A stretch of 49,613 bases of DNA. Origin: a virus. The translations under genes were made by a program, and so were the position numbers. The stretch covers positions 1 through 49,613 of the IMG/VR virus record IMGVR_UViG_3300010401_000808; one strand, written 5' to 3'. Each line of letters starts with the position of its first letter. The stretch's first letter is position 1. The notes under the pieces were generated by a model, which did no database searches, was not told the origin of the DNA, and saw only the letters and a list, made by a program, of their open reading frames with translations. Below, piece after piece: positions 14,973 through 23,413 of the stretch.

Positions 14973-15010
14973 AGACGCGAATTCGGAGGAAGGATTTGGA
15001 GGAGCTATGA
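14969..15010 (+). CDS. 13-codon mini-ORF duplicating the tail of the two-HTH protein
   Basis: ATGA-coupled at both ends, encoding MKTRIRRKDLEEL. The last 11 residues equal the C-terminus of the 14304-14786 protein because the DNA is the second copy of the 26-bp repeat. It probably serves to carry ribosomes and a Shine-Dalgarno sequence to the 15007 gene rather than to make a useful peptide. Confidence 0.5.
   Translation: MKTRIRRKDLEEL
14981..15006 (+). repeat. 26-bp direct repeat, downstream copy
   Basis: Identical to 14757-14782. It supplies the GGAGGAG ribosome binding site for the 15007 gene. Confidence 0.85.
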
Positions 15011-15285
15011 AGACGAAAAGCGGGAAGGTTGCGAAGACGGAAGGTTTGAAGGTCCAAGTAGTGGGGCCTCCGAAGAAGCTGGCATCGGTAGCCCGTGTGG
15101 TTGCGGAGATGATGACGCTGATCCGCCTGGAGCCGACGTGCATCAAATGCGGCTGCACCTGGGACAACGCCTGCGAGGGCGGCTGCTCGTGGACGTTTCT
15201 AAACAAGAAGACAAACGAGGGGCTGTGCTCGGCGTGCTTCGAGAATCTGAACGTGATGGCGGTGAGGGCGGCGAATGGCCGTTGA
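15007..15285 (+). CDS. Phage zinc-ribbon protein (CxxCGCTxDxACxGGCSW type)
   Basis: 92 aa. CIKCGCTWDNACEGGCSWT and CSACFENL make a multi-Cys zinc module widespread in tailed phages; the function is not known to me. A basic N-terminal tail (MKTKSGKVAKTEGLKVQ) could touch nucleic acid. It overlaps the next gene by 11 bases. Confidence 0.75.
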   Translation: MKTKSGKVAKTEGLKVQVVGPPKKLASVARVVAEMMTLIRLEPTCIKCGCTWDNACEGGCSWTFLNKKTNEGLCSACFENLNVMAVRAANGR

Positions 15286-15868
15286 AGCCTATCCGCTCTA
15301 CTGGCCGGAGGGCCGGACCCGCTCAAAGTCCCACGTGAGCAATCCGGGTTTCAAGATGCCGCTTGCCGCTGCACGGGATACCTTGCTGGCAGAACTGCAG
15401 CGGCTGGGCGCAAAGAAGATCATCATCTCGACCAACATCCCGCTCCGCAACGATGGACTCTTCCGCGCCGATATCGGCAACGCTCCGGACCCAGGAGTCG
15501 CGGTCTACTTCGAGCACAAGGCAAAACCCATGTGCTTCGCCTGCGACAAGTACGGCCACGTGCGCGAAAACGTCCGCGCGATCGCGCTGACCATCGAAGC
15601 CCTGCGCGGGATAGAACGCTGGGGCAGTTCCGACATGATGGAACGGGCGTTCCGCGGCTTCACGGCAATCCCGGAACGGGCAGGTGAATACTGGCGCGAC
15701 GTCTTCGGCTTCGACAAAGACCAGAAAGTCACCGAGGCCGATATCGAGCGAGAGTTCAAACGGCTGGCGCACGTCGCACACCCGGACAAAGGCGGAACGC
15801 TCGAACAATGGCAATTGCTCAACAATGCCCGGATGAATGCGCGGAAAGATTTGGGGTTCGCGCGATGA
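15275..15868 (+). CDS. J-domain (DnaJ-like) phage protein
   Basis: 197 aa. The N-terminus (AYPLYWPEGRTRSKSHVSNPGF) is typical of phage and plasmid J-domain proteins. The J-domain is C-terminal (about 150-197), with the HPD motif in VAHPDKGGTLEQWQLLNNARM. J-domains stimulate host DnaK ATPase, so the likely role is recruiting DnaK to a phage process such as replication start or assembly. The middle contains a single CFAC pair. Confidence 0.8.
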   Translation: MAVEAYPLYWPEGRTRSKSHVSNPGFKMPLAAARDTLLAELQRLGAKKIIISTNIPLRNDGLFRADIGNAPDPGVAVYFEHKAKPMCFACDKYGHVRENVRAIALTIEALRGIERWGSSDMMERAFRGFTAIPERAGEYWRDVFGFDKDQKVTEADIEREFKRLAHVAHPDKGGTLEQWQLLNNARMNARKDLGFAR

Positions 15869-16080
15869 GGCGCAAAACCAAAGCCGAAACGCCGCCGCCG
15901 GTCGAGCCCTGCTTCCGGTGCAAAGCCCAAGATGGCCGATGGGCGCTCCTCTGCTATTGGAAAGACTGCCGTGAGTTCAGATTGTGCGTGGACTGCATTC
16001 GGGACATCGCCGGAGAGTGGCGCGAACAGCAGGAAAAGGAGCCGATAAAAGTGGAGTTGGAAAGGAAGGTGGGAAGGTGA
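15865..16080 (+). CDS. Cys-rich small protein
   Basis: 71 aa from the ATG at 15865 (ATGA overlap). CFRCKAQDGRWALLCYWKDC and CVDCIRDI provide up to six Cys, enough for one or two zinc sites. Lys/Glu-rich C-terminus. Unknown function. Confidence 0.65.
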   Translation: MRRKTKAETPPPVEPCFRCKAQDGRWALLCYWKDCREFRLCVDCIRDIAGEWREQQEKEPIKVELERKVGR

Positions 16081-16379
16081 ACGTAATTTTCGGGACCATG
16101 CCCAGCGGTCAGCACCAGGTCAACTTTATACCGTCAGGCCGCGGCAAGGCCCAGTGCGCGCCAGACCCGAATTACCCCAACGGTAAGGCCGTTCGAGCGC
16201 CCGAGGGTGTGTTTCCGGTCTGCAAGGTGACGCTGCCATACCCTGCACCGGAGTGCGGGTTCTTCGCGGTTGCCTGCACGGTTTGCAAGACGGGAGTCGT
16301 CATTACTGCGGCTGGCCGTCCTGACGATCCGGTATCGGTCGAGATTCCGTGCACGGTCGCATCGGGGAGCAATGCATGA
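16077..16379 (+). CDS. Conserved phage-type Cys protein, unknown function
   Basis: 100 aa from a GTG in a GTGA overlap. VTLPYPAPECGFFAVACTVCKTGVVITAAGRPDDPVSVEIPC is a recognisable pattern of a common phage protein family without assigned function. ATGA overlap with the next gene. Confidence 0.7.
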   Translation: MNVIFGTMPSGQHQVNFIPSGRGKAQCAPDPNYPNGKAVRAPEGVFPVCKVTLPYPAPECGFFAVACTVCKTGVVITAAGRPDDPVSVEIPCTVASGSNA

Positions 16380-16762
16380 CTTTCAAACTTTGGGATCGAG
16401 CCTGGTCGCACGTTACGCCACAGCGCTTGCGGCTGTTCATGGCAGGTTTCTTTGTCGCGGGGGCGCTCGCCGACATGCTTCTTTACGAGGTGCTATCGCG
16501 CCCCGTGTATTTGATGTGGGGCGTCGTCGCGGGGTTCAACTTGGGGTGTTGGCTTACCGAGCGATTCGAGCAGGAACGCCGCGACGCCTATGACCGGATC
16601 ATCAAAGAGCTACGGCAGCACAGCGTCAACGGGCTGGAGATCATCCAGGATCTGGAACGCGCGAATCATTCACTCGCGAGGAAGCTGGGAATACACGTCG
16701 ACGGCGACGGCGCATTTATCGACATAGGCGAGGACCGCGGTCCGAAGCCAACGCTGCATTAA
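16376..16762 (+). CDS. Two-TM membrane protein
   Basis: 128 aa from the ATG at 16376. Membrane segments at about residues 18-34 (RLFMAGFFVAGALADMLL) and 42-60 (YLMWGVVAGFNLGCWL), then a charged helical tail. Function unknown. Confidence 0.6.
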   Translation: MTFKLWDRAWSHVTPQRLRLFMAGFFVAGALADMLLYEVLSRPVYLMWGVVAGFNLGCWLTERFEQERRDAYDRIIKELRQHSVNGLEIIQDLERANHSLARKLGIHVDGDGAFIDIGEDRGPKPTLH

Positions 16763-16861
16763 GAAAGAACTTGGAATTACAAAGTGAAGTAGAGGGGAGG
16801 GGTGCTCTTCAAGCATCTAACCGGGAAGGTCCAACACTAACACGAACCGGAAAGGAATCGA

Positions 16862-17416
16862 ATGTTCAAAAACGTAACCGCCATATTGAAGTCCGCGAAT
16901 CTCAACTCCGACGAGGAGCACCGCACCGCTTACTGTCAGCTCTACATTTTTCCGCTGACGCGGGACCTGGCGAAGCAAATATCGCCGTCAATGGCGGACG
17001 CCCTGTTCCGCGTCGCGGGCAAGATGAACGAGTACGAGCCTCGCCTCGAGATGGTCGGCTCGGTATGGGAAGTTGACGAGCCGATCCAAAAACTGGACTA
17101 CTGCGCGCATCCGGACGTTCCCCTGCAGCGCGGGCGCATCGACTCGGTGGAGATCCAGCACATGCACATCCAGCGAAAGAAGAGCGACCTGATCCTCGTG
17201 CTGGGGATTCACTTCATCATCGACTGGAGCGTTTCGGTGGACTTCTTTGAGCGGTTGAAGGGGACCGTCGACCTCACGTTTTCGCCGATGGGGCAGAAGA
17301 AATTGCCATTGAAAGTGGAGGTGGAGAAAGAGCAGACGTTCGCGGAATTTGCCAACGCGCGGAATTCAAAGAAGGGGAAGAAGCTGGTGCGGATCCGGGA
17401 GGTGAAGGCGAAGTGA
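16862..17416 (+). CDS. Early hypothetical protein (184 aa)
   Basis: AAAGGA eight bases upstream supports the ATG after a 100-base gap. Compact alpha/beta N-terminal domain, then SVEIQHMHIQRKKSDLILVLGIHFIIDW and a Lys-rich C-terminus. Proteins with this layout occur in phage early regions; role unknown. Confidence 0.65.
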   Translation: MFKNVTAILKSANLNSDEEHRTAYCQLYIFPLTRDLAKQISPSMADALFRVAGKMNEYEPRLEMVGSVWEVDEPIQKLDYCAHPDVPLQRGRIDSVEIQHMHIQRKKSDLILVLGIHFIIDWSVSVDFFERLKGTVDLTFSPMGQKKLPLKVEVEKEQTFAEFANARNSKKGKKLVRIREVKAK

Positions 17417-17550
17417 AAGAGAAGCGGCCGTTTCTGCTGGCAGGAGGTAAGCCGCTGAATGTGCTGCCGCGTCATATCAAAAAAGAAGGTGCGCGCCGTG
17501 CAGCGTGGAAGCGGTTCAGGAACAGGGAGCCCAGGGACAAACCTAAGTAG
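17413..17550 (+). CDS. Basic microprotein (45 aa) closing the early operon
   Basis: GTG in a GTGA overlap; KEKRPFLLAGGKPLNVLPRH, then an Arg-rich tail. It ends three bases before the convergent stop of the first fibre gene. No terminator is visible between them, so transcripts from the two operons may collide. Confidence 0.55.
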   Translation: MKEKRPFLLAGGKPLNVLPRHIKKEGARRAAWKRFRNREPRDKPK

Positions 17551-17553
17551 CTA

Positions 17554-18243
17554 TCAGTTTACGATGAGAAACGAGAGGCACATCGGGTTCGTCGTCGGCC
17601 CAACTTCAATCTTGACCGTAAAACTTGTGGCTGCCGTGCGAGACGTAATCCGCGGAGCTCCGAGCACTAAAGACGACTGGGTATTGCACGTCACACTTAA
17701 ACGCGTACCCAGGGATGAATCGTTCGTCACGAATATCTGAGAGTTGGCCGTAACCGCCGTGGTGCTCACGACGACTGTGGTTGCTGCGGCGTCGATAACG
17801 AGACTGCCGGCTGAGGCAGCTCCACATGCTGCAGCTCCGGCGCTATCCGAGCAGTTCGCGGTGAGTTTAAGTTTGGATAGGATGCCGTCCATCACGTCAT
17901 CGGCCGACCAGATTAAGGCGCCCACGATGTCGGCGCCGCACGCGTTACCGATGCCTGGCGCGAACAGTTTGACCGTGTACGCTTCGGCAGGTTTCACAAA
18001 GATCGAAGCACGGCCGCCCGCATCGAGAACGACAGGGTTTGCGTTCGCTGTGCCTGAAGGTGTTGTGTACGTGTCGAGCTTGGTGGTGAGGCCTGAGTTT
18101 AAGAAGCACAGAAAGCCCGCGGCGACCGGTGCGCCGGAGTTATAGCTCCACTGCTGGTTGCCCATGGATAAGGGAACGTAGGTTTGGGCGAGTAAGGGCT
18201 GGGTGAACAAGAGCAGAGCAAGGGCAAAGAGGAGTTTTTTCAT
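17554..18243 (-). CDS. Tail-fibre/spike protein with Sec signal peptide
   Basis: 229 aa from the ATG at 18243, chosen because it begins a Sec signal peptide (MKKLLFALALLLF, ending LLAQ). The mature part (GAPVAAGFLCFLNSGLTTKLDTYT, NPVVLDAGGRASIFV, AYTVKLFAPG) follows the head-binding pattern of P22-type tailspikes and many fibres. The rest is beta-rich. It is the last gene of the late operon. A signal peptide on a virion protein is unusual. Confidence 0.7.
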   Translation of the reverse strand: MKKLLFALALLLFTQPLLAQTYVPLSMGNQQWSYNSGAPVAAGFLCFLNSGLTTKLDTYTTPSGTANANPVVLDAGGRASIFVKPAEAYTVKLFAPGIGNACGADIVGALIWSADDVMDGILSKLKLTANCSDSAGAAACGAASAGSLVIDAAATTVVVSTTAVTANSQIFVTNDSSLGTRLSVTCNTQSSLVLGAPRITSRTAATSFTVKIEVGPTTNPMCLSFLIVN

Positions 18244-18323
18244 AATGGGTTTTCCGGGCAAAAGAAATATCGGGAAGGTCCGCGGAAGCATGGTTAACTA
18301 CGCGCCGTTGCAGGGAGGCGCCG

Positions 18324-18518
18324 ATGCTGAGACGTGCTTGGCTATTACTGTCGGTTCTATGGTCCGCGTTGATTCTCTTCATGACAAGCAACTGGACGGC
18401 GGACAACCAGTCGTTTCTTATTGGACTGGCGGCCCTGCCCTGGGTGCTGGGGCTGGTTGTGCGCTGGATCGTGCTAGGCCAGATTCGACCGGCTTCGCAT
18501 CAGGGCCGGCGAGCCTGA
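18324..18518 (+). CDS. Two-TM small membrane protein, plus-strand inset
   Basis: 64 aa with GGGAGG six bases before the ATG. Residues 5-22 (AWLLLSVLWSALILFMTS) and 30-51 (FLIGLAALPWVLGLVVRWIVLG) are membrane helices. It runs against the late operon and overlaps the 3' end of the ejection-like gene by about 100 bases. A holin is possible from the two helices, but it also resembles small host-type inner-membrane proteins. Confidence 0.65.
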   Translation: MLRRAWLLLSVLWSALILFMTSNWTADNQSFLIGLAALPWVLGLVVRWIVLGQIRPASHQGRRA

Positions 18519-20346
18519 GAATCTCGCTCGCCGCAAATGACGCGGCCGCTTTGTTGCCCAGTGGCACCTTCAGTCCATTGACCATGGCCCGCGAGCCTCG
18601 CGAAGTGAACAGCATCCGCGCCAGAGCATTCTCCCCCACTAGATACGAAACTCCCGCGACAGGATTGGTGACCACCAGGCCAGCCGTAACCATGGTTGCC
18701 GCCGTGGAGGCGGTCCCGCTCGGGTTCGGATTGTCTGCAATGCGTTTTGCAATCAGGAAGAAGTTGTCGAGGTCCGCGATTAGTTTCGGATCTTTGAAGA
18801 GTACGTTTTTGGTCTCCGGCCCGAGAGCCTCCCACTTGTTGTAGAGCGTTGCCGAACGTCCAAAGCCGCCCTCCGAGGTTGCCGTTTCGAACAGTCCCTG
18901 GAGATAGGCTTTTGCGATCTTGGGGAGATCCTGTGGACTCTGTCTCACGACATCCCGAAGCAGGTTCACCCGCGTGTCCTTGTTCGCTGTAAGGGCGCGG
19001 AAGACCTGGACCGGCTCCTCGCCGCCCTTCACGAAACTTTTAAGGACGTCGTCGGCCTCGTACTTTGCGCGGGTCAGGGCTCGTCCACGCTCGAGGGCTG
19101 CCGTCGCGTCCGGCCCTGCCTGCGCTACCGCAGTGTCGACCGCCTGCTGGAACTCCTTGACCGCGGCCGCGGCCGTGCCCTGGCTAACAGTGCGGACGTC
19201 GGCGGATGTGGCGCCGCGGGCCATCGCTTTGATGGCGCTCAGGTTCGCGTCGGCAACCGACGCCGGGACGTGGTCCTTGCCCGAGAAAATGTTGCTGAGG
19301 GCGTGCAACGCCGGGTCGGCTCGCTGTTGGGCAACCGGCATCCGTTGCAGGATGCGGTCATAGATTGGCCGAAGCGACGCCTTCACGGGCCGCATATCCA
19401 CTGGTAGCGGAACATCTTCCATGACCGGCGCCGTGACGTTCCTAACGACCGATCCGCCCTGCGGAGTAAAGACCGTCTGCTGCCTGGTTTGGGTTCCGGT
19501 CTGAACGTTCCTCGTGTTTGCCGGATCGGCCTCCGCCTTCCGCAGTTCGCCGTAGGCCTCATCGGCTTTGACGTCGAACCGGCCGCGGCGCGATTCAATG
19601 GAATCGACGACGGCCTGGCCTGCGGTCTCCGGACTGTATTCGCCAGGGAGGTTGGGCTCCACTTTGGTTTTCAGTTGCCCGCCGACTTTGGTCAGCGCGT
19701 CGGTTTGCGCCTGACGCGCCGCCTGCGCCACGCCGGCTGACCCGGGTTGCTTCTGTAGAATGTTTTGCGCTCCCCGCACGAATTGGTTGCCGGTGCGCGT
19801 TGCCGTGTCCAGCGGAACACCGGAGCGATCGGCGAAAGCCACCGCATCTGCCTCCACAGGGTTCAGTGTGGGGCGTACCAATGCCGGCAGCTTGAGGGCG
19901 GCGTTTTCGAGCGCCGGGCCCGCAGCGACCCCGAGGCCGAGCCCGACGCTGGTTCCCAGGCCTGCGGCGTACTCGCCCTTGTTGAGCTGGGTCTGCGCAT
20001 GATCGATCCCGGGACCGATCAAAGGCAGTAGCCAGTTCAGCGTGCTTGCCGTTGCCTGCGTATAGTCGCCGCGGTCGAAGGCCGCCTTCGCCTTGGTCGC
20101 CTGCGCTGCCTGTGCGTTGTTTACATTCTTCAGGGTTGCTCCCCAGCCGTGGTGGTAAAGGAACTCGAGCGCCGGCAGAGGGTTGACCGCCGACAGCAGG
20201 TTTTCCCCGAAGTCGGACGCCGATTCCAGCCAGGTGGGCTCCCGCGCCGAGATTGCGGCCCCGTCGGCAGGTTTCCCCTTCTCATCGAACAGCCGCGGCC
20301 CGGCCGCGACCGGCTTGCCGCTATCATCGAAGAGTTGTTGCGGCAT
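18418..20346 (-). CDS. Large internal virion/ejection-like protein
   Basis: 642 aa, Ala-rich and mostly helical, starting MPQQLFDDSGKPVAAGPRLF. A Gly/Ala-rich membrane-seeking stretch lies near residues 135-150 (YAAGLGTSVGLGLGVAAG), and another near 550-575. This size, place (after two smaller candidate injection proteins) and composition fit podoviral ejection proteins that form a conduit for DNA. Assignment by position and composition only. Its start overlaps the previous stop by one base (TAATG). Confidence 0.55.
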   Translation of the reverse strand: MPQQLFDDSGKPVAAGPRLFDEKGKPADGAAISAREPTWLESASDFGENLLSAVNPLPALEFLYHHGWGATLKNVNNAQAAQATKAKAAFDRGDYTQATASTLNWLLPLIGPGIDHAQTQLNKGEYAAGLGTSVGLGLGVAAGPALENAALKLPALVRPTLNPVEADAVAFADRSGVPLDTATRTGNQFVRGAQNILQKQPGSAGVAQAARQAQTDALTKVGGQLKTKVEPNLPGEYSPETAGQAVVDSIESRRGRFDVKADEAYGELRKAEADPANTRNVQTGTQTRQQTVFTPQGGSVVRNVTAPVMEDVPLPVDMRPVKASLRPIYDRILQRMPVAQQRADPALHALSNIFSGKDHVPASVADANLSAIKAMARGATSADVRTVSQGTAAAAVKEFQQAVDTAVAQAGPDATAALERGRALTRAKYEADDVLKSFVKGGEEPVQVFRALTANKDTRVNLLRDVVRQSPQDLPKIAKAYLQGLFETATSEGGFGRSATLYNKWEALGPETKNVLFKDPKLIADLDNFFLIAKRIADNPNPSGTASTAATMVTAGLVVTNPVAGVSYLVGENALARMLFTSRGSRAMVNGLKVPLGNKAAASFAASEILRLAGPDAKPVESGLARSSAQPAPAPRAGPPVQ

Positions 20347-22007
20347 TACTTTTTCGGCTCCTCATAGCCGTTCTTCTTGAGGAAGTCGATTGCCTGCTGG
20401 CGTGTCAGGTTGGGGGTGTTGTTCCGCATGTTGGACTGGATCAGCGCCTCGGTCATCGCTCCCCTGGATCCACCGGCAGCCGGTGCCGCCGCCGCGTCCG
20501 CTGCCGGATTCATTCCCGGCTGTCCATACACTCCCATCTGCTTCAAGAGCGTGTCGCGCTTCCGCTCGATGAACGGCAACACGACGTCTTGAATCTGCGA
20601 CCGGAAAGCCTCCGGAGAGAGATCCGGGCGCGTCATATCGAGGCCCATCGCTTTCGACATGTCGGTCGCGGAGCCAAAGCCCAATGCGCCGGACAGTTCG
20701 TCGGCAAAGGCCGTTCTCGCTGTTTCGAGGTTTGCGTAATGCTTGCTGCCGAGCTCAAACCCACCTTTGATGATGAGCTTGTTCAGCGCGGTGATTCCCG
20801 TCCGTGACGCTTCATCGGACAGTCTCAGCAAATCCGGTACGGCCTGCTTCACGTTGTCCATCGAGGCGAGCTGCTGCTGAACTTTCGGACTGGACGCCAG
20901 CTTGTAGCCCATTTCAAATTGGGCCACGTTGAAATTAGGGTTGAGCTCTTGAGCCTTTTCGTAGATCGCGGTTTTCATTCCCGAGCTGGCCGCGGCACGT
21001 CCGTACATCTGATTGAAGTTGGTGAACGGCAGTTTTCCATAGGCCAGGTCCTGCGCGATTTTGAATTCTTTAGAGCCCCCGCCGATTTCCGGAACATTGG
21101 CCGCGGCCGCGCGTCCTGCAGCGGCTGTGTCGAGCTTCTGCTGCTGTTTGTATTTGTCGAAGCCCAGACGGTCGGGTCCAAACTTCTTTGCTTCCGGACT
21201 CTTCAGGTAGTCGTCATAGGTTTGCTCTTCAAACGACGTGTTTTTTGGCGGCGCGTTCTTCGCCTTTTGGATTTCTCCAAGCTGCGTGATGAGCGGCCCG
21301 GCGGCTTCTTTCGGGACACCCTTCATACCTGCGAATCCAATCTCCGGAATGGGTGGGATATCGATCAGGGCATCTTTCAGGGCGAGGTTGCGCTTGAACG
21401 TCTCCGCCGCCTGAGTCGCCGCCGTATTCTGCTCCAGGGATCGCGGCTGAACTGTCGTCGTCGGTCCGCCCGGGACAGATGAACGCACATCCACCGAAGG
21501 CAATGGCAACACCGTCGGAGCTACTTCCGCTCCGGGAATGCCTGCTTGATAAAGAGGCGCTGCGGGACGTCCTGCAGGTACGGCAGTGTCGGCCTGTGCT
21601 CCACCGGGTGTCGGTGCCAAACTCATGCCGCCAAACTCGGTCTGCTGCCCTTCGAGCAGCTTTAACCGGTCTTTGTCCGCCGCGTTTTGGGCGGTTGCTT
21701 GATCTTGCCGTGCTGCTGCGGCTCCCTGGTAGGTCTTCGTGATGTTAGGGTCGCGCCATGGCGTACTGAGTACCTCGGCGATCGCCGCGTCCGCGTCGCC
21801 TGAGTGCTTCTGGAAAATCTGTTGAACCTTCGCCCATTCCTGGTCGGACTGCGCTTTCGAGTCCTGCGCTTCCTGGATCTTCATCGCGTTGATTTGGTTC
21901 GATTGCGTCATTCCCTGGAGCTTGAGCGCGTTCGATTGCCGTTCGACAGGATCAGGGAAGTCAAACTTCCGCGGGTTGGCGATTTGCTGGAGAAGTGCTG
22001 CGTTCAT
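20346..22007 (-). CDS. Virion-associated helical protein, candidate ejection protein
   Basis: 553 aa from the ATG at 22007 with AAGGGAAA upstream. The N-terminal third is coiled-coil-like (QSNALKLQGMTQSNQINAMKIQEAQDSKAQSDQEW). The middle is Gln/Ala/Pro-rich, and the C-terminal half is helical. It probably acts with its two neighbours in DNA injection. No enzyme motif seen. Confidence 0.55.
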   Translation of the reverse strand: MNAALLQQIANPRKFDFPDPVERQSNALKLQGMTQSNQINAMKIQEAQDSKAQSDQEWAKVQQIFQKHSGDADAAIAEVLSTPWRDPNITKTYQGAAAARQDQATAQNAADKDRLKLLEGQQTEFGGMSLAPTPGGAQADTAVPAGRPAAPLYQAGIPGAEVAPTVLPLPSVDVRSSVPGGPTTTVQPRSLEQNTAATQAAETFKRNLALKDALIDIPPIPEIGFAGMKGVPKEAAGPLITQLGEIQKAKNAPPKNTSFEEQTYDDYLKSPEAKKFGPDRLGFDKYKQQQKLDTAAAGRAAAANVPEIGGGSKEFKIAQDLAYGKLPFTNFNQMYGRAAASSGMKTAIYEKAQELNPNFNVAQFEMGYKLASSPKVQQQLASMDNVKQAVPDLLRLSDEASRTGITALNKLIIKGGFELGSKHYANLETARTAFADELSGALGFGSATDMSKAMGLDMTRPDLSPEAFRSQIQDVVLPFIERKRDTLLKQMGVYGQPGMNPAADAAAAPAAGGSRGAMTEALIQSNMRNNTPNLTRQQAIDFLKKNGYEEPKK

Positions 22008-22017
22008 GGTGTTTCCC

Positions 22018-23358
22018 TTAATATCCCGAGGAAGCCGCCAGGGCGTTCGCGTTTGGCGATCCTGACTGCGCGGGTGGCGCTGCGGCACTCCCCGACTTCA
22101 GCGGGTTAGGCTTTCCAAAGAGGTGACTGATCTCGTCGAACAATTGCACCGAGACCTTGCGCTGGTTCTTGCCCTTCGACGCGAAGTCCAGGACACGCTT
22201 TTCCAGCTCGTCGTAGGCCTGATTCTTCGATTGCCACCTTTGCGCGGCGCTATAGCCGGGCGCGTTGTCGATATCGGAGAGCGTCGATTCGAACGCCCGC
22301 TGCAGTCCGCCTTCACCGGTTAGCTTGTCGGCCTGCTTCCGTCCGGCGCCCACATAATGCTTCGCCAGCAAAATGCCGCCGGCAATGATGCCGCCGACTA
22401 CCGGAAGAGCTGCTGATCCGAGCCCGAGGAATCCGAGAGCATCGCTGGCTGAACTTACGGCGCCGGTAATAGCATGTCCCGCCGCGGTAGCAAGTCCGCC
22501 GACGCCGCCCGTTGTTCCGGTGGTTGTGGCTGCACCCCCGAGAGATCCAGCGGCGGTTCCTCCGCCACTGGTGACCCCGATGATGCTGGGGACTGCCCCG
22601 CCGACTCCGGTGGTTACGCTTCCGACTCCCGTAGTGATCCCTGTGCCGATGCCGACGGCTGGAACTCCTATTCCGGCGGCCTTAGAGACAACCCCGGCGG
22701 CGGTTTTGAGCGTGTTGTAGTTGTCCACGGCCTTCGTTCCGGCCTCGATGGCCTGCTGGATCGAATTGGCTTTGCCGAGGTCTCCTGCGGCCTGTGCGTC
22801 GCCTTTCTCGATCTCCAGTTGCTGGAGCTGCTGGCTGGTCAGTTCCATCGAGTTCCCCGCCTGATTGGTTTCGTTCGCGCCCGTGTTCACGATCGACTGC
22901 AGCCGGTTGAACCGGTCGTCTTGTGTCTGCCGGTTGCGCTGGAAGGCCTGATCAAACTTTGTGCCCGCGTAATCTTCGTTGTACTTGATGCCTTCTTTAA
23001 CCGCGCCGCCGCTGAACCTTGTGCCCATCGATCGCCGCGCGGCTTCAATGGCCTTGTTGCCCTCGTCGAGTCCGAATTGGTACCCGGGCTCGTCCGCCAA
23101 ATCTTTGCCGGTGAAGGGCGTGTTGAATTCGCCGCCGGGTGCCAGGCCGGTCTGAATGGCGTTGAGGTCGGTTTTCCCTGCGTCCATGTAGGGCTGGTAC
23201 AGCGCCTGCATTTTTGCACTGTTGGTCGTCGCGATATTCGTGGCGTTGTTTGCGGCGTTGACGCCTGTCTTCGAGGCACTGCTCGCAGCTTTATAGCCGA
23301 TGGCGCCGCTGACTGCTGGGGCTGCAACGTCGATGAGGTTGGATAATGAAAAGGCCAT
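22018..23358 (-). CDS. DNA-transfer (injection) protein, P22-gp7/gp16-like neighbourhood
   Basis: 446 aa. The segment MQALYQPYMDAGKTDLNAIQTGL, then DEPGYQFGLDEGNKAIEAARRSMGTRFSGGAVKEGIKYNEDYAGTKF, is a well-known pattern of phage DNA-transfer proteins. A Gly/Thr/Val-rich hydrophobic stretch around residues 230-340 could enter membranes. Role: travel with the DNA into the host envelope during infection. Confidence 0.75.
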   Translation of the reverse strand: MAFSLSNLIDVAAPAVSGAIGYKAASSASKTGVNAANNATNIATTNSAKMQALYQPYMDAGKTDLNAIQTGLAPGGEFNTPFTGKDLADEPGYQFGLDEGNKAIEAARRSMGTRFSGGAVKEGIKYNEDYAGTKFDQAFQRNRQTQDDRFNRLQSIVNTGANETNQAGNSMELTSQQLQQLEIEKGDAQAAGDLGKANSIQQAIEAGTKAVDNYNTLKTAAGVVSKAAGIGVPAVGIGTGITTGVGSVTTGVGGAVPSIIGVTSGGGTAAGSLGGAATTTGTTGGVGGLATAAGHAITGAVSSASDALGFLGLGSAALPVVGGIIAGGILLAKHYVGAGRKQADKLTGEGGLQRAFESTLSDIDNAPGYSAAQRWQSKNQAYDELEKRVLDFASKGKNQRKVSVQLFDEISHLFGKPNPLKSGSAAAPPAQSGSPNANALAASSGY

Positions 23359-23413
23359 AGTGTTTTACTTTCGAGAGGAGATCCGGCAAAAGAGCGCGGA
23401 ACGGAGCGAAGGA

